64,000 bases of DNA from Sphingomonas hankookensis (GCF_001619955.1 NZ_LQQO01000015.1:1-64000), one strand, 5' to 3'. Counted from the stretch's first letter, positions 7,615 through 17,606 are shown. Program-made: numbers and translations. The notes: a model not told the origin generated them from the letters alone.

Positions 7615-10017
7615 ATGACTGGCCTTCGTTCGACGATGGTTGCCGCCCTGCATTGTCATGCCGCGATCGGCGCGCTGGCAATCGCCGCCATCCCTGCCGC
7701 CGCCGCCGCGCAAGAGGTGGCGCAGGACGCGCCCGCTGCCACCGCCGAGGCGGAGGAGGGCGAGATCATCGTCACCGCCCGCCGCCGCGCGGAAAGCCTG
7801 CAGGACACGCCGGTCGCGATTTCGGCGTTCACTTCGGAAATGCTCGACCAGCGCCAGATCGTGCAGACGCAGGATCTGGAACGCATCACCCCCAGCCTGC
7901 AATTCAAGCCTGCCGGCCAGCTGTCGGGCAACAGCGCGGCATCGGTGGTGTTCATCCGCGGCGTAGGCCAGGTCGATCCGACCGCGGCGGTCGATCCGGG
8001 CGTCGGCATCTATCTCGATGAAGTCTATCTCGGCCGCGCGGTCGGCGGGGCGATCGATTTCGGCGATATCGATGGCGTCGAGGTGCTGCGCGGGCCGCAG
8101 GGCACGCTGTTCGGGCGTAACACCATCGGCGGCGCGATCCTGGTGCGCACCCGCCAGCCGGAAATGGGCAAGACCAGCGTCCGCGCGCGCCTCCGCGTCG
8201 GTGACTATAATCTGCGCGAAGGGTTCGCGGCGGTGAACGTGCCGCTGGGTGAGACGCTGGCGGCGCGCGTGTCGGGCGGGTTCCGCCGCCGCGACGGCTA
8301 TGTCATCCGCGCGTTCGACGGCCTCGATCTCGGCAACGAGAATGGCTATTCGTTGAACGGCGCGCTGAAATGGGAGCCGTCGGACCAGTTCGACCTGTTC
8401 CTGCGCGCCGATTATTCGCGCCGCGACGAACATGGCGCACCCTTCGTGCTGGCCGGGGTCAATGAACAGGCGCCGGTCGCCGCCATCGCCAGCGTCGCCG
8501 CCGGCTGCCCCGGTGCGACCATCCCCTTCGCACCGATCGTGCCGGGCGACCCGCGCTTCGGCGCGCCCAACGTGCCGCTGATCAACGATGCGCGCTGCGC
8601 CAACGATTTGCAGGCGAAGGGCGATTTCGTGAACGGCGGCAACGCGCCGGTCATGAGCATGTCGGAGGTGTGGGGGGTCGCCGGCACCGCCAACATCCAC
8701 CTGACCGATCAGGCGCTGGTGAAGCTCATCACCGCCTATCGCGAAACCAGCTCGCGCGGCGTGCGCGATGCCGACAACACGCCCTTGACGCTCATCACCA
8801 CCGATGTCGCGGCGCAGTCGGCACAGTTCAGCCAGGAGGTCCAGCTCCAGCTCGATTTCGGCAAGGTCAGCGGCATCCTTGGCGGCTATTATTTCAACGA
8901 AACCACCGACGAGCGTGCGACGGTCTTCCTCGCCTTCCCGCCGTCGCCGCCGGTCATCCGCTCGCTGCTGGCCGGCGGCCCCGGCAGCCGCGACCTTCAG
9001 GTGTCGCGCCTGAAGACCAATTCGGTCGCGCTGTTCGGGGAGGCGACCTGGTCCCCGACCGATCGGCTCGAACTGAGCGGGGGCCTGCGCTACACGTCGG
9101 ACCGCAAATATTATCAGGGAACGGTGCTGAACCTGTTCCCCGCGACCCAGCCCGATCCCAACCCGCTGCCGCAGCTGGCGACGACGCAGGGCGGGCCGCT
9201 GTTCATCTTTCCGCGCCCGTTCCAGCGCGATTTCGCCGCGCTCACCGGCTCGGCCAGCGTGCAATATCGCTGGAGTGGCGCGGTCAGCACCTATGCGTCC
9301 TATGCCAAGAGCTTCAAGTCGGGTGGCTTCAACACCCGCTATAACGCGGCGACGTCGAACAACCTGCCGGTGCCCTTCGCCGACGAAAGCGTCACCAGCT
9401 ACGAAGTCGGCATGAAGACCAATATCGGCCGGCTGCGGCTGAACCTCGCCGCGTTCCAGGCGGAATATCAGGATATCCAGCTGATCTTCCGCCAAGGGGT
9501 CGTGCCGTTGCTGTTCAACGCCGGCGAAGCGCGCATCCGCGGGTTCGAGGCGGAGGCGAACTGGCGCGCGCCGTGGGGCCTGATGGTCGATGGCGGGCTG
9601 AGCGTGCTCAAGGACAAGATCAAGAGCATCACCCCGATCCCGGGTGCGACTGCCACCGTGACGCCGAACGACGATCTGCCCTTCACCCCCGACCTGCAGG
9701 CCAATCTCGGGCTGGCGTACAAGATCGAGCTGGGCAACGGCATGACGCTGACCCCGCGTGTCGATGGCAGCTATACGTCGAAGATCACCTTCATCACCGG
9801 CAGCATCCCGATCATCGAAGAGGATGGCTATTTCGTCGGCAACGGATCGGTCGGCCTGAAGCTCGCCAACGGCATCGAGATCAGCGCCGGAGTGAACAAC
9901 ATCCTCGACCAGCGCTACCTGATCCAGGGCAACGCCTCGCTCGCGACGCTCGGCTATGCGGAGCGCATCTTCGCCCGGCCGCGCAACTGGTTCGCGCAGC
10001 TGTCGGCGTCGTTCTGA
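7615..10017 (+). CDS. TonB-dependent outer-membrane receptor
   Basis: An 800-residue TBDR with a signal peptide ending near AAAAAQ, a plug domain opening EGEIIVTARRRAESLQDTPVAISAF, the plug motif VEVLRGPQGTLFGRNTIGGAI, and a complete 22-strand-type barrel ending in phenylalanine (LSASF). The start ATG 7615 is preceded by GGGAGGA; the frame upstream to 7570 lacks support. Lying directly after ferA, it probably imports lignin-derived aromatics or a metal chelate needed for their breakdown, powered by TonB-ExbBD. The ligand cannot be read from the sequence. Confidence 0.9.
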   Translation: MTGLRSTMVAALHCHAAIGALAIAAIPAAAAAQEVAQDAPAATAEAEEGEIIVTARRRAESLQDTPVAISAFTSEMLDQRQIVQTQDLERITPSLQFKPAGQLSGNSAASVVFIRGVGQVDPTAAVDPGVGIYLDEVYLGRAVGGAIDFGDIDGVEVLRGPQGTLFGRNTIGGAILVRTRQPEMGKTSVRARLRVGDYNLREGFAAVNVPLGETLAARVSGGFRRRDGYVIRAFDGLDLGNENGYSLNGALKWEPSDQFDLFLRADYSRRDEHGAPFVLAGVNEQAPVAAIASVAAGCPGATIPFAPIVPGDPRFGAPNVPLINDARCANDLQAKGDFVNGGNAPVMSMSEVWGVAGTANIHLTDQALVKLITAYRETSSRGVRDADNTPLTLITTDVAAQSAQFSQEVQLQLDFGKVSGILGGYYFNETTDERATVFLAFPPSPPVIRSLLAGGPGSRDLQVSRLKTNSVALFGEATWSPTDRLELSGGLRYTSDRKYYQGTVLNLFPATQPDPNPLPQLATTQGGPLFIFPRPFQRDFAALTGSASVQYRWSGAVSTYASYAKSFKSGGFNTRYNAATSNNLPVPFADESVTSYEVGMKTNIGRLRLNLAAFQAEYQDIQLIFRQGVVPLLFNAGEARIRGFEAEANWRAPWGLMVDGGLSVLKDKIKSITPIPGATATVTPNDDLPFTPDLQANLGLAYKIELGNGMTLTPRVDGSYTSKITFITGSIPIIEEDGYFVGNGSVGLKLANGIEISAGVNNILDQRYLIQGNASLATLGYAERIFARPRNWFAQLSASF

Positions 10018-10040
10018 TCGACGACCACCCCACCCCTTCG

Positions 10041-10128
10041 TCGTCACCCCGGGCTTGACCCAGGGTCCCGCTTCTTGTCCGCCGCTGGAAGAAGAAGCGG
10101 GACCCCGGATCAAGTCCGGGGTGACGGG
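10041..10128. repeat. inverted pair of family A repeats
   Basis: Two family A half-elements face each other: CGTCACCCCGGGCTTGACCC...CCGCTTCTT, then AAGAAGCGGGACCCCGGAT...CCGGGGTGACG. They form a long stem after the TBDR stop codon and likely end or protect its transcript. Confidence 0.8.
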
Positions 10129-10238
10129 AAGGGATGCTCCCGCCTTCGCGGGAATGACGAACGGCACGCGTGCCACCACGCTTGTCACGCCCCACGAAAC
10201 CCGCCTAGTCGTCGGACAACCCCCAAGCGGAGCGCATC

Positions 10239-11828
10239 TTGTCCCACGACCCTGCCCAGAGCGACGTCCTCATCATCGGATCGGGTGCCGCCGGCCTGAC
10301 CGCCGCGCTGCATCTGGCCGAGCGGTTCCGCGTGACGGTGCTGGCCAAGGGCGCGCTGAACGAAGGGTCGACCGCGTGGGCGCAGGGCGGGATCGCCGCC
10401 GTCCTCGAACCCGGCGACACGTTCGAAAACCATGTCGAGGACACGATGGTCGCGGGCGCGGGCCTGAACGACCGGGCGATCGTCGAGTTCGTGGTCGAAT
10501 CCGCGCCGGCGGCGATCGAGCGGCTGGCGTCGCTGGGCGTACCGTTCAACATGGACGGCGAGGCGCTGCACCTGACGCGCGAGGGCGGCCATTCGCACCG
10601 CCGCATCGTCCATGTCGACGACGCGACCGGCTGGGCGGTACAGGAGGCGCTGATCCGCGCGGCGAAGGCGCATCCCAACATCACCCTGCTGCCGGACATG
10701 GTCGCGGTCGATCTCGCGACCAGCCGGCACGAGCAGCGCTATTCGGGTGCGGGCAATGTGTGGGGGGTCTATGCCTTCAACCGCGCCACCGACCGGGTCG
10801 AGCTGTTCACCGCGCGCGCGACGATCCTCGCGACCGGCGGGGCAGGGCGCACCTATCTGTTCAGCACCGCGCCGCGCGGAGCCACCGGCGACGGCATCGC
10901 GATGGCGTGGCGCGCCGGGTGTCGCGTCTCGAACATGGAATTCATGCAGTTCCACCCGACCTGCCTCTATAATCTGGAGGTCAAGAACTTCCTGATCACC
11001 GAAGCGGTGCGGGGTGAGGGCGGCAAGCTGATCAACCCGACGACGGGCAAGAATTTCATGCCCTATTACGACCCGCGCGCCGAACTGGCCCCGCGCGACA
11101 TCGTGGCGCGGGCGATCGATGCGGAGATCAAGCGCTTCGGGCTCGACTACGTCCATCTCGACATCAGCCACATGGACCCGGCGTTCGTGCGCGGCCATTT
11201 TCCCAATATCTACGAGAAGCTGCTGGGCCTCGGCATCGACATGACCACCCAGCCGATCCCGGTGGTGCCGGCGCAGCATTATACGTGCGGCGGGGTGGTG
11301 ATCGACCGCGATGGGCGCACCGACCTGCCCGGCCTCTATGCGGTGGGCGAGGTATCGCAATCGGGGCTGCACGGCGCCAACCGCCTTGCGTCCAACTCGC
11401 TGCTCGAATGTTTCGTGTTCGGCGAAGCGGCGGCGAAGGACATTGCCGCGCGCTGGGACGCGCTGCCGCCGCCGCCCGCGATCCGGGGCTGGGACGAAAG
11501 CCGGGTGACCGATTCCGACGAAGAGGTGGTCATCAAGCAGAACTGGACCGAAATCCGCCGCTTCATGTGGAATTATGTCGGTATCGTCCGCTCGACCAAG
11601 CGGCTGGAGCGGGCGCGCCACCGCATCGCAATGCTGACCGAGGAGGTCGCCGATTATTACGGCCATTTCCGCGTGACCGCCGACCTGATCGAACTGCGCA
11701 ACCTGTTGCAATCGGCCGACCTGATCGTGCGCTCGGCGCTCAAGCGGCAGGAGAGTCGCGGGCTGCACTATACGCTGGATTATCCGGAAGCCGCGGCGGA
11801 GGCCGTCGATACGATCCTGGTTCCCTGA
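10239..11828 (+). CDS. nadB: L-aspartate oxidase
   Basis: A 529-residue flavoenzyme that oxidises L-aspartate to iminoaspartate, the first step of de novo NAD synthesis. The FAD-binding dinucleotide motif GSGAAGL lies at 14-20. HRRIVHVDDATG, the flavoprotein-subunit signature and the C-terminal helical domain are all present. It is slightly smaller than succinate dehydrogenase flavoprotein and has NadB-type GALNEGSTAWAQGGIAAV. The start codon is TTG at 10239, supported by GGAG about seven bases upstream; no ATG gives the N-terminus of the fold. No nadA or nadC is adjacent. Confidence 0.93.
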   Translation: MSHDPAQSDVLIIGSGAAGLTAALHLAERFRVTVLAKGALNEGSTAWAQGGIAAVLEPGDTFENHVEDTMVAGAGLNDRAIVEFVVESAPAAIERLASLGVPFNMDGEALHLTREGGHSHRRIVHVDDATGWAVQEALIRAAKAHPNITLLPDMVAVDLATSRHEQRYSGAGNVWGVYAFNRATDRVELFTARATILATGGAGRTYLFSTAPRGATGDGIAMAWRAGCRVSNMEFMQFHPTCLYNLEVKNFLITEAVRGEGGKLINPTTGKNFMPYYDPRAELAPRDIVARAIDAEIKRFGLDYVHLDISHMDPAFVRGHFPNIYEKLLGLGIDMTTQPIPVVPAQHYTCGGVVIDRDGRTDLPGLYAVGEVSQSGLHGANRLASNSLLECFVFGEAAAKDIAARWDALPPPPAIRGWDESRVTDSDEEVVIKQNWTEIRRFMWNYVGIVRSTKRLERARHRIAMLTEEVADYYGHFRVTADLIELRNLLQSADLIVRSALKRQESRGLHYTLDYPEAAAEAVDTILVP

Positions 11829-11947
11829 CGCTCGCCGGACCCGGTAACCATTCGTCGTCCATCCGGGGGGATTCGTCGCAAGCGTCGCCGTACGCCCTGT
11901 TATGTTAACACACGGACAAGCATGGTCGGGCCACGTTCCGGGGTGAG

Positions 11948-13039
11948 ATGGTCGCGCAGATGATAAATCGAATCGGGTCGCGCAAGGCGGCCCTGATGGT
12001 GGCGGTTGTGGCATTGGGCGGCGCCGGGCTGGCGACGCGGACCTTGCCGCCGACGGCACAGGCCGCCGCGCCGCGCTATGCGGTGCCGGTGCCGCTGCCG
12101 GCACAGACCCGGCCGGCGCCGCCGGCGTTGGTGTCGGCGATCAATGCGCTGGGCGGCGGGTTCCAGGGCAAGGTCGGCATCGCGGTGCGCAGCATCGATG
12201 ATGGCTGGGTCGTCGGTCATGCCATGGACGAACGCATGCCGCAGCAATCGGTCAGCAAGCTGTGGGTCGCGCTGACCGTGATGAATGCTGTCGACGAGGG
12301 GCGGCTGGCGCTGACCACGCCGGTCACGATCACCCGCAGCGACCTGACGCTGTTTCACCAGCCGATCGCCTATCTGATGAAGGACGGCGTGTTCCGGACG
12401 ACCGTCGGCGACCTGCTGCGCCGCGCGCTGACGATGAGCGACAATACCGCGAACGACAAGCTGCTGAACCTTGCCGGCGGGCCGGTCGCGGTGCGCGACT
12501 TCATCGCCAGCCGGGGCCTGGGCAATATCCGCTTCGGTCCGGGCGAGCGGCTGTTGCAGGCGAAGACCGCCGGGCTGCCGTGGAAACAGGAATATTCGCA
12601 GGGCAATGCCTTTGCCCAGGCGCGCTCACGGCTCGACCCCAATGTCCGCCGTGCCGCGTACCAGGCCTATGTGTCCGATCCGCCCGATGGCGCGGGGGCA
12701 GGTGCGATCGCCGATGCGCTGGCGCGGCTGCACCACGGCATGCTGCTGACCCCGCAATCGACCAGCTGGCTGCTCGACACGATGAGCCACACCCGCACCG
12801 GCCGCGCCCGCATCCGCGCCGCGCTGCCCGCCGGATGGAGCGTCGCGCACAAGACCGGCACCGGACAGGATCTGGGCGGGCGCACCGCGGGCTTCAACGA
12901 TGTCGGCATCCTGACCGCCCCCGATGGCAAATCCTATGCCATCGCGGTGCTGATCGGCGACACCTCCCGCCCGGTGCCCGAACGCCAGCAACTGATCCAG
13001 ACGGTCGTGTCGTCGATCGTCGCGGTGCACGGCGGGTAG
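11948..13039 (+). CDS. Class A beta-lactamase-like serine hydrolase, exported
   Basis: A 363-residue protein with an N-terminal membrane/signal segment (about 14-40) and a penicillin-recognising fold. The three active-site boxes are SVSK (S101, K104), SDN (164-166) and KTG (302-304). E200 in GERLLQ is exactly 34 residues after N166, the same spacing as from N132 to E166 in TEM, so a deacylation glutamate appears present. However, the usual Asn four residues later is Gln (Q204). It may be a true beta-lactamase of low or unusual activity, or a peptidoglycan-related hydrolase. No ampR-like regulator is adjacent. Confidence 0.8.
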   Translation: MVAQMINRIGSRKAALMVAVVALGGAGLATRTLPPTAQAAAPRYAVPVPLPAQTRPAPPALVSAINALGGGFQGKVGIAVRSIDDGWVVGHAMDERMPQQSVSKLWVALTVMNAVDEGRLALTTPVTITRSDLTLFHQPIAYLMKDGVFRTTVGDLLRRALTMSDNTANDKLLNLAGGPVAVRDFIASRGLGNIRFGPGERLLQAKTAGLPWKQEYSQGNAFAQARSRLDPNVRRAAYQAYVSDPPDGAGAGAIADALARLHHGMLLTPQSTSWLLDTMSHTRTGRARIRAALPAGWSVAHKTGTGQDLGGRTAGFNDVGILTAPDGKSYAIAVLIGDTSRPVPERQQLIQTVVSSIVAVHGG

Positions 13040-13053
13040 GCTCACGACCCGTA

Positions 13054-13131
13054 TCCCCGCGCGGGCGGGGATCCAGAGCCACGGACGACATCGCTGATAA
13101 CCCTGGACCCCCGCCTGCGCGGGGGTACGGT
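13054..13131. repeat. palindromic repeat, family B (CCCCGCGCAGGCGGGG type)
   Basis: A pair of hairpins, CCCCGC/GCGGGG then CCCCCGC/GCGGGGG, in opposite orientation and separated by about 30 bp. It lies between convergent genes (the serine hydrolase and GH43), where a bidirectional transcription end is useful. Confidence 0.8.
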
Positions 13132-14214
13132 CTATCGCTTCGCCAACACCCTCGGCCCGACACCCTTATCGGTGATCACCACCGGCACGATGCTGCCGTC
13201 GCTGCGGAAATGCAGGCGGTCGATGGCGACTTCGCGGTGGTTGCCGTCGGTTTCGGTCAGCGGGCGGCGGTGATAGACGATATACCAGTCGTCGGTGCCG
13301 GGGATCTGCAGCAACGAATGATGCCCCGCGCCGCGCGCGACCCGGGCGTCCTGCTGCAGCACGACGCCGCGCGGGGTGAACGGGCCCAGCGCAGTGGGAC
13401 CGGTGGCATAGGCGACGCGATAGTCCGGCCCGGTCCAGTCGCCCTCCGACCACATCAGATAATAGACGCCGCCCCGCTTGGCCATGAACGGCCCCTCGAC
13501 ATAATCGGGCGAGGGCGTGATCGATTTGAACGTCGTGCCATCGGCGAACGGCACGATCCCGGTCAGCGTATCGGACAGCCGCACGACGTTGCAGTGCTTC
13601 CATCCGCCATAATAAAGATAGACCTGCCCGTCATCGTCGCGAAACGCCATCTGGTCGATCGGCTGCGCGCCGTTCACGATCCGGCCGATCAGCGGCTTGC
13701 CGATCGCGTCGCGAAACGGCCCCTCCGGCCGGTCCGCCACCGCGACGCCGATGCCGCCCGTCTGCGCATCGTTCTTGATGTCGTTCGCGCCGAAGAACAG
13801 ATAATAGCGCCCGCGATGCTCGATCGCCGAGGGCGCCCATAGCGAATAGGCGGCCCAGCCGACGCGTTCGACGTCCAGCACGCGGGGATGCCGCGTCCAG
13901 TGCGCGAGGTCGGGCGAGGAAAAGGCGTCGAGGAAGGTCTGCCGCAGGAACGGGTGCCAGATATGCGGGGCTTTGCGCTCCTGCACCTGCCATGGCGTGA
14001 AGCAGCTCGGCGGCGCGGGCGTGCCCTGGTCCGCCGAATAGGTCGGATAGATCCAGTAGCGGTCGCCGAAGATGCGGATTTCGGGATCGGCATACCAGCC
14101 GGGAAAGGCCGGATTGGCGGCCAGCACCGCGCGCGGGAATGCCAGCGACGCGCCGAGTCCGGCGATCAGCGTACGACGATCGATCCGAAGATCAGCGATA
14201 ATCGGCGATCGCAT
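13132..14214 (-). CDS. Glycoside hydrolase family 43-like protein, exported
   Basis: A 360-residue five-bladed beta-propeller glycosidase. The N-terminus has a twin-arginine-like signal, DRRTLIAGLGASLAFPRAVLA. GH43 acidic residues are suggested by WYADPEI (near the start of the mature protein), an Asp in FFGANDIKND, and the general-acid Glu in DYVEGPFM. Relatives release arabinose or xylose from plant polysaccharides or arabinan side chains. ATG 14214 is preceded by GGAGGAAGG and overlaps the end of the HAD gene by 23 bp, so the two are cotranscribed. The position downstream of purH suggests later insertion into a housekeeping cluster. Confidence 0.82.
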   Translation of the reverse strand: MRSPIIADLRIDRRTLIAGLGASLAFPRAVLAANPAFPGWYADPEIRIFGDRYWIYPTYSADQGTPAPPSCFTPWQVQERKAPHIWHPFLRQTFLDAFSSPDLAHWTRHPRVLDVERVGWAAYSLWAPSAIEHRGRYYLFFGANDIKNDAQTGGIGVAVADRPEGPFRDAIGKPLIGRIVNGAQPIDQMAFRDDDGQVYLYYGGWKHCNVVRLSDTLTGIVPFADGTTFKSITPSPDYVEGPFMAKRGGVYYLMWSEGDWTGPDYRVAYATGPTALGPFTPRGVVLQQDARVARGAGHHSLLQIPGTDDWYIVYHRRPLTETDGNHREVAIDRLHFRSDGSIVPVVITDKGVGPRVLAKR

Positions 14215-14794
14215 AGGTCCCTTCCTCCGCCGCCACGCGCGGCCCAACGATCGCGACCGCTGCGCCGGCCGCCTTGCCTGCCGCGACTCCGGCCGGTGCA
14301 TCCTCGAACACCAGGCAGTCCTCGGTCGCCACGCTCAGCCGCTCGGCGGCGAGGCGGAAGCCCTGCGGATCGGGCTTGCCTTGCGTCACGTCTTCGGCGG
14401 TGACGAATACATCCGGAACGGGCAGGCCGATCGCGCGCAGCCGCACCTCGGCCAGGTTGCGCGGCGCGGAGGTGACGATTGCCCATTGGTACGGCGCCAG
14501 CCCTTCGATCAGCGCATGGATGCCATCGATCGCGACGATGCCGTCGACATCCGCCAGCTCGGCGGCGTTCAGCCAGGCGGCCTCGGCTTCGATATCCATG
14601 TCCGGCGTGGCGAAGCGGCGCACCGTATCCTCGCCGCGCACCCCGTGGCACACCGCGATCAGCGCCTCGGCATCGATGCCGTGCCGGTCGCACCAGCGCC
14701 GCCACACGCGCTCGACCGCTTGAGAAGAATCGAGCAGCGTTCCGTCCATGTCGAACAGGAAGGCGGCGTAGTCGGTGTTGCGGAACGACGGCAT
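14192..14794 (-). CDS. HAD-superfamily sugar/polyol phosphatase
   Basis: A 200-residue haloacid-dehalogenase-type hydrolase. Motif I is FDMDGTLLD (D15 nucleophile, D17), motif II is the Ser/Thr in IVTSAPRN, motif III is the Lys in TQGKPDPQG, and motif IV is the acidic pair in VFEDAPAG. The cap insertion after motif I is the size seen in beta-phosphoglucomutase, DOG and glycerol-phosphatase relatives. It probably removes phosphate from a small sugar or polyol phosphate. ATG 14794 sits just before the first strand; an upstream frame to 14893 runs into repeat sequence and is rejected. Confidence 0.85.
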   Translation of the reverse strand: MPSFRNTDYAAFLFDMDGTLLDSSQAVERVWRRWCDRHGIDAEALIAVCHGVRGEDTVRRFATPDMDIEAEAAWLNAAELADVDGIVAIDGIHALIEGLAPYQWAIVTSAPRNLAEVRLRAIGLPVPDVFVTAEDVTQGKPDPQGFRLAAERLSVATEDCLVFEDAPAGVAAGKAAGAAVAIVGPRVAAEEGTYAIADYR

Positions 14795-14857
14795 CGCGGC
14801 GTCGTACCGGGTGGCGGCGGGGGAGGCAAATGAACCTCGGCGCCATCTCTCCGAACG

Positions 14858-14943
14858 TGCCCCCGCGCAGGCGGGGGCCCAGAGCCAAGGCAAAACAGGC
14901 GCCTGCGTGCGCCACTCTGGACCCCCGCCTGCGCGGGGGTACG
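14858..14943. repeat. palindromic repeat, family B, purH-HAD gap
   Basis: CCCCCGCGCAGGCGGGGG hairpin with CCAGAG, a spacer of about 40 bp, then CTCTGG and the inverse hairpin CCCCCGCCTGCGCGGGGG. The whole element can fold as one long imperfect stem. It lies between purH and the downstream HAD gene and probably limits read-through. Confidence 0.82.
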
Positions 14944-14969
14944 TTATCGGTGCGGAAGCGTGCTGCGCC

Positions 14970-16559
14970 TCAATGCCGGAAGTGGCGCATCCCGGTGAAC
15001 ACCATCGCCAGCCCCGCCTCGTCCGCCGCAGCGATGACTTCGTCGTCGCGGATCGAGCCGCCCGGCTGGATCACCGCCGTCGCCCCTGCCTCGACCGCGG
15101 CCAGCAAGCCGTCGGCGAAGGGGAAGAACGCGTCCGACGCGACCGCCGAACCGATGGTGCGGGCTTCGCTCCAGCCGGCCTTGTCGGCTGCATCCTTCGC
15201 CTTCCACGCGGCGATACGCGCCGATTCCAGCCGGTTCATCTGCCCCGCGCCGATGCCCGCCGTGCTGCCGCCCTTGGCATAGACGATCGCGTTCGACTTC
15301 ACATGCTTGGCGACGGTCCACGCGAAGCGGCAATCGGCCAGTTCTTGGCTAGTCGGCTGGCGTTTGGTCACGACCTTCAGCTCGACCTGATCGAGGTTGC
15401 CGGCATCGCGCGACTGGACCAGCAGCCCGCCGGCGATGGTCTTGACCATCAGCCCGCCGCGCGCCGGATCGGGCAGCTCGCCGGTCAGCAGCAGGCGGAG
15501 GTTCTTCTTGGCCGCGAACACCGCCTTCGCCTCGTCATCGGCGGAAGGGGCGGCGACGACTTCGGTGAAGATGCCGCTGATCGCGCGGGCGGTTTCGCCG
15601 TCGAGCGGACGGTTGACCGCAATGATCCCGCCGAACGCCGACACGCTGTCGCAGGCGAGCGCCGCCTGATACGCCTCGATCAAGGTTTCGCCGGTCGCGA
15701 CGCCGCACGGATTGGCGTGCTTGACGATGACCACGGTCGGCGGGCCGTCGCGGAATTCGCTGACCAGCTCCAGCGCGGCATCGGCGTCGTTATAATTATT
15801 GTAGCTCAGCGCCTTGCCCTGCACCTGTTCGGCCTGCGCGATGCCACGGGCGGCGGGGCCGCGCGGGATGTAGAGCGACGCCGACTGGTGCGGATTCTCG
15901 CCATAGCGCAGCTCGGCCCCACGGGTGAAGGCGAGGGGGAGCGTGTCGGGGAATGCCTGCCCCTGATCGGCAACGGCGAACCACTGCGCGATCGCCGAGT
16001 CGTACGCGGCGGTCGCGGCATAGGCCTTGGCGGCGAAGCGGCGGCGGGTGGCGAGCGTCGTCGCGCCGCCGGTTTCGGCCAGTTCGGCGATCAGCGCGGC
16101 ATAGTCGGCCGGATCGGTGACGATCGCCACCGCGTCATGGTTCTTCGCCGCCGAACGCACCATCGACGGGCCACCGATGTCGATATTCTCGATGATCGTG
16201 TCGCGGTCGGCGCCCTTGGCGACGGTCGCTTCGAACGGATAGAGGTTCACGACGACGATATCGATCGCGCCGATCGCATGTTCGTTCATCGACGCGACGT
16301 GCTGCGGATTGTCGCGCACCGCCAGCAGCCCGCCATGGACCACCGGGTGCAGCGTCTTGACCCGCCCATCCATCATTTCGGGAAAGCCGGTCAGCTCCGA
16401 AATGTCACGGACGTTGAGGCCTGCATCGCGCAAGGCGCTGGCCGTGCCGCCGGTGGAAACCAGCTCGACGCCATGGCTGGCAAGGGCGGTGGCGAGGTCG
16501 ACGATGCCGCTCTTGTCGGAGACCGAGAGGAGCGCGCGCTGTGCGGTGACATGATCCAT
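14970..16559 (-). CDS. purH: Bifunctional AICAR formyltransferase / IMP cyclohydrolase
   Basis: A full-length PurH of 529 residues. The N-terminal MGS-like IMP cyclohydrolase domain carries [23 protein letters not shown] and the following HGG. The C-terminal transformylase domain carries the catalytic KHANPCG block and NYNDADAAL. It performs the last two steps of purine synthesis. The gene order with heparinase and rpe upstream on the same strand is typical of alphaproteobacteria, though here an SDR and a small exported protein intervene. Confidence 0.97.
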   Translation of the reverse strand: MDHVTAQRALLSVSDKSGIVDLATALASHGVELVSTGGTASALRDAGLNVRDISELTGFPEMMDGRVKTLHPVVHGGLLAVRDNPQHVASMNEHAIGAIDIVVVNLYPFEATVAKGADRDTIIENIDIGGPSMVRSAAKNHDAVAIVTDPADYAALIAELAETGGATTLATRRRFAAKAYAATAAYDSAIAQWFAVADQGQAFPDTLPLAFTRGAELRYGENPHQSASLYIPRGPAARGIAQAEQVQGKALSYNNYNDADAALELVSEFRDGPPTVVIVKHANPCGVATGETLIEAYQAALACDSVSAFGGIIAVNRPLDGETARAISGIFTEVVAAPSADDEAKAVFAAKKNLRLLLTGELPDPARGGLMVKTIAGGLLVQSRDAGNLDQVELKVVTKRQPTSQELADCRFAWTVAKHVKSNAIVYAKGGSTAGIGAGQMNRLESARIAAWKAKDAADKAGWSEARTIGSAVASDAFFPFADGLLAAVEAGATAVIQPGGSIRDDEVIAAADEAGLAMVFTGMRHFRH

Positions 16560-16731
16560 GGCCGCGCCCTTTCGCGCGAATGCGGCGGCGGGGCAAGGGG
16601 GCGCGACTTGCGACTTTCGGCGGGCGGGCGTACCCTGCGCCCCGCCCCAAACGGAGTCGGTACGATGGTCCAGTCCCTGCGCTGAACCGGCGGCAGGTCC
16701 GCCGCACGATCACTCGTACCGGGATTCCATC

Positions 16732-17511
16732 ATGCAACGTCTGCAATCGAAACTCTGCGTCGTCACCGGCGCGGCGCGCGGGATCGGCCATGCCATCGCC
16801 ACGCGCTTCCATGAAGAGGGCGGCATTGTCGTCCTGACCGATATCGACGCCCACGCCGGACAGGCCGCCGCCGATGCGCTCGGCTGTCGCTTCCTGCCGC
16901 TCGACGTGCGCGAGGAGGGTGACTGGGCGCGGCTGGCCGCCGAGGTGCCGGTCGCCGATGTCGTGGTCAACAATGCCGGGGTGACCGGGTTCGAAGGCGG
17001 CATGGTCGCCCACGATCCCGAACATGCGTCGCTCGACGACTGGCGCGCGGTCCATGCCGTCAATCTCGACGGCACCTTTCTCGGCTGTCGCTATGCGATC
17101 GGTGCGATGAAGGTCGCGGGGACGGGATCGATCATCAACATTGCGTCGCGTTCGGGCCTGGTCGGCATTCCCGGCGCGGCGGCCTATGCTTCGTCGAAGG
17201 CGGCGATCCGCAACCATAGCAAGAGCGTCGCGCTCTATTGCGCGCAACAGGGCTGGCGCATCCGCTGCAACTCGGTCCATCCCGCGGCGATCCTGACGCC
17301 GATCTGGGAACCGATGCTGGGCGACGGGCCGGACCGGGAGGCGCGGATGGCGGCATTGGTCGCCGACACCCCGCTCAAGCGCTTCGGTCTGCCGGAGGAA
17401 GTCGCGGCGGTCGCAGCGATGCTCGCGTCGGACGAGGCGGCGTATCTGACCGGGACCGAGGTCAATATCGATGGCGGGCTGCTCGCCGGATCGGCGGCAG
17501 CGCCCGGATAG
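16732..17511 (+). CDS. Short-chain dehydrogenase/reductase (SDR family oxidoreductase)
   Basis: A 259-residue classical SDR. The cofactor motif TGAARGIG is at 12-19 and NNAG at 80-83. The catalytic triad is S139, Y152 and K156 in YASSK. D37 after the second strand suggests preference for NAD(H). The C-terminal [12 protein letters not shown] block is typical of substrate-binding in FabG-like and cyclohexanol/hydroxysteroid dehydrogenases. It is transcribed opposite to purH and heparinase, which suggests it was inserted between them. The substrate is not evident. Confidence 0.88.
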   Translation: MQRLQSKLCVVTGAARGIGHAIATRFHEEGGIVVLTDIDAHAGQAAADALGCRFLPLDVREEGDWARLAAEVPVADVVVNNAGVTGFEGGMVAHDPEHASLDDWRAVHAVNLDGTFLGCRYAIGAMKVAGTGSIINIASRSGLVGIPGAAAYASSKAAIRNHSKSVALYCAQQGWRIRCNSVHPAAILTPIWEPMLGDGPDREARMAALVADTPLKRFGLPEEVAAVAAMLASDEAAYLTGTEVNIDGGLLAGSAAAPG

Positions 17512-17523
17512 GCGATTCCTCAC

Positions 17524-17606
17524 CGTCGCTCCAGCGAAGGCTGGAGCCTCCTGCGGCGAGGCGCGCGCTTCGTCACGAGGAGACCCCAGCCTGCGCTGGG
17601 GTGACG
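17524..17606. repeat. palindromic repeat, family D (CCCCAGCGCAGGCTGGGG type)
   Basis: A degenerate left hairpin CTCCAGCGAAGGCTGGAG and a perfect right one CCCCAGCCTGCGCTGGGG, flanked by CGTC and GACG. It lies between the convergent SDR and TPR-like genes. The second family D copy is at 46108-46196. Confidence 0.78.

Noticed and set aside
7018..10188. Very long minus-strand open frame (1056 codons) opposite the ferulate-module TBDR
   Set aside because: It lies antisense to a clear TBDR, has Arg-rich composition typical of GC-rich shadow frames and no recognisable domain. The same applies to 5301-7235 minus, 25010-27550 minus, 32025-33329 plus, 40114-42768 plus, 46387-48264 plus, 54530-56164 plus and 57425-58630 plus.
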